Positions 26,701-36,900 of a stretch of DNA of 64,000 nt are shown here, in pieces; positions within the stretch are counted from its first letter, which is position 1; each line of letters opens with the position of its first letter. The notes beneath the pieces are model-generated. The model ran no database searches. It was not told the origin of the DNA and was given only the letters and a program-made list of their open reading frames with translations. Source of the stretch: Polydactylus sextarius (Eukaryota; Chordata; Actinopteri; Polynemidae). Made by a program: the position numbers and the translations under genes. Location: contig CM028907.1 in NCBI GenBank assembly GCA_016801845.1, forward strand, positions 18,250,098-18,314,097, written 5' to 3'.

Positions 26701-29700
26701 CACTAAATCACTAAATTCAAGTTCAAGTAAAACAAAAATCCATAATATAATAATGAGATGTTCAGGAAAACGGGATGGAAACATCACACCTCTGGTCACA
26801 ACAGTCACCGTGATGGGGACATGGAAATACTTGAAAAACGAATGAAAATCAGTCACTATCAGGTGTTGCTGCTATGTGAGGAAAAAAGACAAATATTCAT
26901 GAGGTCTGAGCACACGATGACTAACACATTAACGCTGCACAATCAAATCAATTATTTTCTCAGGAAGATATTCAGGGAGGACACAAGTGTGTAATTAGCA
27001 TAATCACTTATGACTCACTTTTCTCTTCACTTTTTAAAAGTGAATACTGGTATTTATTCAGCAGCAGGTGTTTACATCTGAAAGCCTTTACCTTCGGGTC
27101 AACAATATGTTCCATAAGATTCTAAAACTGACCACATCCAATGTCATGTGGCATGTCACATTCACCAACACGTCGGCGTAACCCTGGCCTTTCAATATAG
27201 CGGTGGTGACTCACTTTTAAACAGTGTACATTACCATGGCAACACAGGCAGCAAACCAGAGCAGGTTAAGTTCAGTCTTTTGAATGCACATATAAAGCTC
27301 ACCTTCCCATGATTCATCTCTGTGGCAAACTGGCGTTGTTGCTGCATTCAGATCGGATGAATGCGAGAAAGCGATTTAAACTGAAGAGGAGACAACAGCA
27401 CTACATTAAGAGGAATAAAGTTTATATAAAGAGTAACAATGATGGTTCCCGTCATTATTTATAACACACGAGATACACGTTTATATCATTTCCAGAGCAG
27501 TTACTCTCTTTGGTTTAAAAAAAAAAAAAAAAAAAAACAACTTCCGAGAAGTGGCAGGCACCTTACAGAACATTATTTGAATATAAATAATGAATAAATG
27601 TTAGTCTCGCGTTAACATGGTTCATATGAGAGAATGAAGCAATAGATTGTACCCACATTGCCATTACCCCAGCATGAGGCCAACACTGGGGAATAGAAAA
27701 TCTTTTCAAGACTGTAATGAACACAGTCCTGTCAAAGGTTTCAACATTCTGCATAAGGCTACTAACTTATACAATTACCCTGTCTACACTTTACGTCAAT
27801 GCTTTTTAGTCTCAGAAACAACAGTAGGTTTTTTTTTTCATTATGTTTTGTGCCATTACAAATTTCCCTTCACAGTGCTGAGATTATCTGCGGCAAAAAA
27901 GATGTGGCCATGAAATCAAAGATGTGAATAAGCCTAAAAAAAACAAACATCTATTACAGATGTAAGAAATACTACAATATGGTGTCTGATCCAGTAGACC
28001 ATGGAGCATAGTTCTTGAGCAGATGGTAAAGAAAAACCTTTATAACTGCACAGCACGGTCAAGAATCCAAGTCAAGAATGATGTAGATGGACAAATCTCC
28101 CTATCAATGGTTAAGAGAGGACGTTATTACCACAACATCAGTAGATTGTGGTGGTGAAATCGTAAGCAGCGTAAAAGCATAAAAGGGGGGTTATGGGGGG
28201 TGGAGGGGTGAATACTTTCTTTAGGCACTATATGTAAGGTCTATTTTTTACATATATAATAATCAGCCTTATACGTGAGGTCTTAAGCTTATATATCTAT
28301 TACTCATCTTGCACAAGAGCCTTCACACTTCAAATTCTTGTTCTCAACCTCACATCATAGATCAAACAAGAGAACACAGAAATCATCTGTAGGACTAACT
28401 ATCACTTTACCTGAGAAACAATTCAGAACCATGTTTCTTTTCTCTTGACAATCTGACATGTTTGAGATCGTCAAGACAAGGGAACATTTTGTCCCCAGGG
28501 AACACTTGGGAGAAAATACAGTTCTTTCTAACCTTTCAAAACTTTTTCTGTGTTTGTGACATTGCAACCAGAATCTAAAACTGAATTTAAATCATCGAGT
28601 TCTTAGTATCATTTAACTACCCCCAACAACTTGAATGAATACAAATGTGTCAGTCACGTAGCAGAGGTGCAACTTGAAGGTCAAAAGAAACATTTTTTAC
28701 AATTCAGAAATTAGATTAACGTGACACTGAAGGGATTAAAATCATATCTTAAGTGTGTCGACTTCACATGAGCACTTCATTAGAACAACTTAAGACTTGT
28801 CCTTGATCTAGATGTCTGACCAAAGCATCGAAGCAGGAAGGACATTTCTCAGGGACAAAAGCAACAACACAAGGACAGGACTTAGTGGAGCAGCTCACAC
28901 ATCTGGGCCGTGAGGCAAAGCAGTGAAAAGAAAGATACACCTGAGAGAGAGAGAGAGGCACACAAACTTTGTCAAACAGCATTTGGCTGATGAAATCAAA
29001 CACATTGCTCAACACGACCTACATTATTTCTGTTTGGGAACAAGGGTACAGGAACATATTCATCATACATTCTGAAACTGCCACACTTGTACAGAAACGT
29101 TTTAATCTACCAAGAAAGTGACATTAAAAAAGCTGAAAACCTGCCGAATGTCATAAACACTCTCATGAAGTCCCAATGCACCTTGACTAAAAGTAAGCAA
29201 ATAAAACAATTGCAAAAATCCCCCAGATCCAAATGTGCCAAACTGAAAGAGACAAACTGAAGAAGACTCAAGCTGCCATCACTGTCACAGGTGCTTTTAC
29301 TGATTTTCAGTGTTTTTCTATTGCTATTCTCTCAGTTATAATGTCAATCCAATAGACCATTAGTTTCTAAATACTATCCTATATTTTATATGAAGATACA
29401 TATTAATAAAATATGTAATGAGTTTTCATGTAATCAGAGTATGCGACTGTCTCTCCCACTCTGATTACAGCAAGTCAGTGAGCCTGTTTACAAGCTGATC
29501 CCCTGGTAGATCTCAGACATTTGGGGCCTCCAGATCTGGCGATCATCATCAAAGCCTCTCAGTTGCTTGTTTGTGTGAAGATCTTATCCTCGCATAAAGC
29601 AATCTGGCAGAGTGAAATATTCTCATCCATTCTCAAAGCACATCAAACACCTTATCATCACGCACTCGTTGCACTTTAACCTTTTATGTGATGCTGTGCT

Positions 29701-30880
29701 GCACATATCTGCCGGCTGGCTTGATACATGCGAAGGCAGATGAAGTGATTACCTTCACAGAATACATTATATATATATATATATATATATATATAGGTTG
29801 TCACTTTTCCTCACGCTATCAAATCAGTGTCATTCTCCAACTGTAGAAAATACAGACTCAAGGACCCACCCTTAATTTTAAAACAATGTTGTTAGCAATT
29901 CAGCATTAATATCTTCAAACTCTAAAATCATTTTTCCTTATCTTCAGTCAATCATCTTAAAACTAATCAAGGTATCAAATGCATAAATGATAACTGTTAT
30001 CAAAGAGTATACAAGTGTAACCGTATACTTGTTCGGGGTATACTTGTTCTCTAAAACTCTTGGAAAAACAGCAGTTAAGGAGAATGTTTCACTGCACTCA
30101 AGAGACATGGTTGTGTCCACATCAACCTCCCCGCCACAGCAGTGGGATGAATCTTTAAAGGAGGTGTCAAACCATTTTTGCTGTTGGCAAACAACCAGAG
30201 TTCTATAATTCAGCAGGGTAACCTGGGAAACCTTCTTCCTCCGTATGTGGGAAGAGACAGAAGAGCCGGGAAGGAAACATCACAAACAATGAGCAAAGAA
30301 ACGGTAGCGAAAGACTGCGAGGAGACAAATGAATAAAAAATAATGTCAGATAAATGTTCTATGTAGAGAAGAGAGTCACTTCTTCCTCATTCCACTGTTT
30401 CAGGCACAGAAACAGTGAGGATCAGTGTAGAAGGGACACTCAAAGTTGCTGAGCTAATTGCTGTGATGGATCGCTCGTATTCCCCTGAGCTCCTGCTCCT
30501 GCAATAACACAACAAGATGACTGCCAATCTGCACGTTAGGCAGTTATGAAAGGAATGTAACTATCTAATCCAGTGGTTGTGTTGGGAAGGCAGCAGCAGC
30601 CTACTCAAAGCTAATATTGTAATACGGCAGAATGGTTTTCTCAGAGGAAATCATTGTGGGCGCTCCACGGGTCAATTTTGCATTTGATTAGTAGAAGGCT
30701 ATTGTTGAGGTATTAAGGGAGTAATCATTTTTTTTCTGATGTGATTAATTCATCAGTTGTGCTATGGTCGTGCTTACTTACTCACCTCTCATATATGAGG
30801 GGGAAAAGCCAGGAGGCTGAACACGTGAAACGAGAGAAGGTTGAACAAATATACACAAAAATACACAAGTACACAAACCG

Positions 30881-30914
<34 letters not shown>

Positions 30915-33900
30915 CTGCACAGAGCAGGAAGCTGGGCTAGCACCCTCGCATTAATCAATACCATTCTCGACGAGGCTCCCCTTCTAATGGTTCAACTTGC
31001 AGGCGGACCACACACACGCACACTCCACATTTCTCACAGGGAAGCCCTGATTAAGTCATAGCAGCCTCCTTTCCTAAAATGGAGTGTTGCGTCGGAACTG
31101 AGCTGAGCTGAGCTGAGCTGAGCTGAGCTGAGCTGAGCTGAGCTGAGCTGAGCAAAGCGGTGAAGATCTTTAATAACGGAGGAGGACAGCCTCCGGGGAA
31201 AGACTCCTGGAGAAAGCAGTCACGTGTATGTTGTACAGAGACCACTATCTGTCTAATCACATAGCCAATGCTGCCGTACACTCGGCTTCTCGGGAGGCTG
31301 CATTAACCACCTGTGTTTGAAAGATGCACCAGAAGTGCGTTGGTGTGTGTTTGTATAAAATGAAGGAGGAAGTAACAGCATGCAGGAGTTTGTGTCTGTT
31401 TGCTGCTGCACGTAAAACTACAGTTTGATTAATTTCCCCATTGCTTAGACACCTTCAGAAGTAATGCTGCAGTTAGGTCAACCGAAAACGGTGCTCATTT
31501 TGTGGCAGGGAGAAAAAAAATCTGCACATTATCTTGAGATTTATTAAAACAGCCACTGTATTTGCAGTATATTAAACCATTTTGAAGTAATTATCAAACC
31601 AAACAAATAGAAACTTGATGAGGCGTTCTTATGAAGACAAGTTGGCTAATACTTTCAGATGATTCACACTGTTGGTTGTTGCAAAGTTTCCATTTGACTT
31701 TATGATCGGTTTTAAAAAGTGGAACAATAATGAATGTCTTTGTCAAAGTCCAATGTCACATAGTGTCAATTGGTTGAGTCTGAGAAAGTGTTCAGTTTAA
31801 TTTAAAGGTGACAGAGAATGGTTGAACAGAGTTTTGATCCTTGTACTGTGATATGACATATATACAATAAGATGTTGGTTGGATGTGTAACGCCTCAGAA
31901 GCTTCATAAAAACCGCTCTCAGAAAGATATTTTATGGTGGGGATTATCAACGTGTGGTTTTGCACCTATTAAGCATCTTTTCAGGCTTAACTGGCAACCT
32001 CATTATGAAATGCAAGCACTTGACACTGATTGGCTGACTTCACTGTCACTCAAACAAATGTAACTTTGCCAGCTTCAGAAAATGGACAGGCCATCAGACC
32101 CCAGCGCCCGGGGAGTGTGCGTGGGGACAGTACCAGTGGATTCGAACGTGTGGCCACCACTGCCCAGCAAAGACAAGGTCAAAACGCTTTTTGATTCTCT
32201 GTCACCTTTAAGTCACGTACTCTCCATTACATTGAGTGGGTTCAAAGTTTCAACCTGAACCATATTGTATTATTGCACAAGCATTGTATTGGTATTGTAC
32301 TAGTAACTATTGGTGCCATATTGTTTGCCGATTGTCCAACCAATGAGGATTTGTTTGCATGGGAGCATATCAACCAACCACTCAACCTGCCTACCAGGAG
32401 CCTGCAGCAGTATTCAGAACAAATGCATGTTTTTTTTTTTTTTTTTTTTTTGTTCTCCACGAAACTAGATTTGGACAAACTTTTTTTTTCCACAATAATA
32501 AGAAGGTCGACAGCAGAACAGAGCAAGCACAATTTTATAAGATTGCTTGAATTCAGCTCCCAAGCAACACTCACAAACACACTGTACATGAACTCACCAC
32601 CTCTTTTAAGGCCAAGAAACTCTCTGTGACATTTCCAGTCATTTGCAAACCACAAGAGAGTAGCGACTGAGAAAATGATCATGAGAAGCAAGCTCGATGT
32701 AACCATCATCAATTCTTACTACCAGTGTCTGTCTACGCTTCACTTCTTGTTTTCGTCTGAAAAATAACAGTTTGGTGGAGAAGGAGCAGGAGATTATGAC
32801 TATGAAATGTATGAAATCAGCAGAAGCAGCAGGATCTACACAATTAAAATCAGGGCAGGAGATGTGATGATGGGTATGATGGGTTTGCTGGTTGTTTCAT
32901 GTGTGGCGGGGTTTCTCTCCCTCTCTGACTCTCTCCATCTCCTTCGTTTTTTCGAGCGCACGATCAGCAGGCCTCTAATTTCACTCAACAATCAGCGAAC
33001 TCATCCGCTGCGCTGCATCCTCCCAGAGCTCAGAGCTCATGTTGGGATGCTTCCTCAGCCTTGTGCTCCACTTGCTGTTGAATCACCATGTGTAAGCTAC
33101 TGCACGATCACAAAGAAAGCAAGTCCAACATTTGATCAATTGAACTGACTGAATCTTTTTTTGTTTGTTTTTTTTATGATCAAGTTTAAACTGTTACACA
33201 CTCTGGTTATTATTTTTAGCCACGTTAGCATCATGGGATGTGAAACGGCTCTGGATCAGTATCAGCCAGTAGGTAACATTGGTCCAGACTGACATATCTC
33301 AGCATGTTTTGGAGGGAATGCCATGAAATTTAGGTTGGATCCCACTGATTTTATGACCTCATGACTTTGTGTTAGTTTTTTTCTTTTTTTTGTTTTGGGT
33401 GGAATATCTTGACAACAGACCAGTGTTAAATTAGCTACAAACATGTATGGGTACCCTATATGAATTTTAATAAACCAGCAACAAACATATCATCTAGTGT
33501 CATCATCAGCACTTTAATGTGTCTTATGCTTTGTTTTAGGATCAAAAATGCGAAGCTAATGACATTCTTATTACGGCACTTTCTGTTTAGTGCTAATTAG
33601 CGAAGGTTAGTGTGTTAGCATCAGTGTGAAGTGTTAGCATGCTCAAAGCAGCACACTTTCACTGAACTGTTAGCATGGCTGTGGATTAATAAAAAAATGT
33701 ACTGGCTATGTTCATTATAGCAATGAAAAGAAGTTAAACCAGGCAAAAATAAAACTTAGTGAGATGATCGGAAAAGGTTTGAAACAAATCAAACAAAAAC
33801 AGATTCCATTTTCTTAGTTTCTACCTTTTTTTAATGTTTAATTGATTGATGACTGAAACCTGCATTTCCTCTGATTCGTAACCAGTAAAATCAGAGTTCT

Positions 33901-36900
33901 TTTACTTGAATCGCTGTCTCCTGCATGAAAATCAGGCACATGACACCGAACACTCCTTTCCTTAACCGTGATCCACCTTCTTTTTAAAAGACGCAGGTTC
34001 TGTCCTCTTAAAGGTCAGATGAAGCATGCCTCACTAATTCCCCACAAGGGTTCGTTTTATGCATTTTATGGGCCAAGAGCAGAAATCACCAGAGTGGGCC
34101 AAGACTTTCAGAAAATCGAGGTTATTTAGCAAAAACCTTGCAGTCCTCCAGCGTGCGGTAGGGGCTGCGGCCACCGGGGTATGTGCTTTAAATTTAGCAT
34201 GAGAGGAGGAAAGAGTATAATAAGCCGGAGGAGAGAATAAGTTGAACTTTGACCTCGGCTCCCTATTTTAGATGACAGTAGCGACCTTGGGAGGGTGAGA
34301 AAGGAGATTGATGATGGATATTTTACTTAATGAGCTCATGAGAGAATCACCCCTCCCGTGCAGTGGAGGCCACTTGTCCCCCACTCAAGGTCAAAAAGAT
34401 AAATTTCAGTGTGACCTGCATGAGGCACCTCCCTCTATCCTACCTTGTACACTACAGGACCAAACATTCATTCATTCATTTCTATCTATAAATAGCAACG
34501 TTGATGATGGTAAGAATCTGTTGCAAACATAAGGAACAGGTCCGATGAAAAACTGGCTGCATTTCATCACAGATCTTGGTTTTTAAATGACACGGAGGCT
34601 TTTTTAAAAGTCGCCTACATGTGGTCGATTTAAATGCTTTTAACAGAGACGTAACAGAGTGATTTTAAACTTTGCAAATGAATCATCTTCGCACACAATC
34701 CTAAAGCGCCTCGAAACACAAGTCGGTGGTTGATGATAAGACAAAAAGGTCGCCATGGAAACAGGGACCAGGGTAGGAAAAATGTGAAGTAAACACTGAG
34801 GGAAGTAATGGGAGAGATGAGGAGAGAGAGAGAGAGTGAGGAAGCTATGAGGAGCGAGCAAGAGTGAAACCTGCATGATCCCAAAAAAAAAAGAAAAAAA
34901 AAAAAAAAGAAATGTGACGAAGACCGAGTTTGAAAACTGCTGAGGCAGGCAGAATATCACGCTGCTGTAGCCTGCGCTCATGGGAAATCATATGACCTCA
35001 CAATCTGGGTTACCCCACATTAAGGAAGAGAAACAGGGGGAACCAAAAAAGGGTAAAAAGACAGAACATGTGGGATTTGATCATTTGTTTCCCACTTTTG
35101 TTCTTTCTTCCCCCACCCCCCCTCAAGCTCCGTCTTTCTTTTCTAGGTGGAAGGAGGGAGGGAAGGAGGGGTAGAAACACTTGGGTGTCCTCTTTCTTTC
35201 ATCCTGTCTCCATCTTACCTGGAGCAGTGCAGTTCTTAGATTCCTCACTCTCTAGTTCCTCCAGGCTGCTGTTGTCCATTTCCTGCAGTAGCCTCCTTCC
35301 TCCCCATCTCTCCTGGTCCTCACTGCTCTGGCTGGAAACGTCAAAACCTAGATTGTCACAAAAACAACAACAAAAAAAAAACATCTGTTTTGACAAAACT
35401 GCATTATGATACCAGAGTCTCAGTGCTGAAACAAAAAGACATCCTCTCTAAGGTACCTTGAGCATGGTTAAGTTTTTAAAAAAAACGATGATTTATGCCA
35501 GAAAATCACGAATACAATCAAAGAATATAACTGGATCAAAAAATAAACAAAACAAAAACTGGATCACAGTCTGTGTCACTCTAGGCAGACCAGATGATAG
35601 TGATGCAGCAAATGTCAGGTGAATTATCATGTTGCAATGTAAATAAGAGAGGAAAAAGTGGGAAATGCTCACTGCTTATTCCTACATCACCTCAAGATAG
35701 AAGTCTGATACCAAGGTAGCAACAGCCCCACTGTGGGATACCGGTCCTACACTGAAAGATACCCTGGTAATATGATACATTAGAGTCTTTGCATTATTCA
35801 GATTTTAAATTAACAAGAAAAATATTTGAAAAATTGAAAATAATTGAATATTCTCTGAGATGAATGAAATGTATGTTTGTAAAAACCATTAAATTAAATT
35901 AAAACCATTAAATTCCCAAATTTATGACATAAAACTTCAGCCGACTTCACAAGGATGGATCAGTCTCATTATAATCACAAGAAATCAAACTCAATTCAGT
36001 AAGTGAGATAACAAGAAAATGTAATTTGAATGAATTTCTTGCTTAAATTTCTAAGTATTTGTGAAACTATCTCACCAATTTACCACTTTATAATCTCAGA
36101 GAATATTCCAATATTCCATTTTTTTTATTATTTCCACAATCTTAGAGAATAACTGAAACTAACTTTTCTGAGTGAGAAACACTGAATGAGAACAGGCAGA
36201 AAAGTTCCAATTTGAATTCTCACACTGTCACGATTTTAACATGGTGTTGACACCCGTTGCTAAAGCTCTATAACGGCCATTTGCAAAAGTGCCTGAATGT
36301 ACTAACAACACAACACAACCCCGGTCAACTTCACTGGTGACGGGTTACGACTCTACTGAGAGCAAACGTGCACCGTCAGCTTTTGGCAGCTTCACAGCTT
36401 TAATGAGCAGCAAAGGTCAGGACGTCCAATTAACCTGGTGATCATCAACTGATTACATCTCTTCGGACGAACTTCTCGAGAAAGGACGACGATGAGATCA
36501 GATGTAGTTGCAGCATCACGCTCATCTTTAATGAGTGCGTTTTCTGTCACGTACAGATCTGATCTGTTACGTAATAGTGGTGTAGTGAACAGCTGGAGGA
36601 GTGCACCACAGATGTGTCAGTTTGGAGACCCACCCCCTTCACCCTCCACCCTCCACCTCTACCAAATCATATGAAAGGGAATTTCATGATTTTCCAAAAC
36701 AAAATCCTCTTGGGGGAGAGGAAGAGAGGAGGGGGAGGGAGGGTCATGGTTGCAGCAACAGTGCAGCGCACAAAGTGGCTCCCACTGTGGCTACATCTGC
36801 ACATTCTTCAAGACAGCGGCAAACACCAATAAATTCATTTCATACTTGAAAGAGCTCAGCAGGAGCGCTCTGCCTTTTCCACCCTGACAACTACAAGTCT

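Larger units (their letters stand above)
12605..35218. other. slc24a3 intron 2 (22.6 kb)
   Basis: No exon of another gene is recognised on either strand. It holds Tc1 relics (12735-13186, 28185-28236, 29205-29320), SINE and other dispersed repeats listed separately, a MITE (31802-32211), microsatellites and a GAGCT pentamer array. Unique blocks near 19890-20060, 21830-22060, 23740-23900, 29440-29720 and 30590-30740 look unusually complex and may be regulatory. ORFs such as 13409-13798 are purine-rich low-complexity frames, not genes. Confidence 0.6.

Noticed and set aside
31051..31281. ORF with LSSAQ repeats on the minus strand
   Set aside because: It is only the GAGCT pentamer array read as protein.
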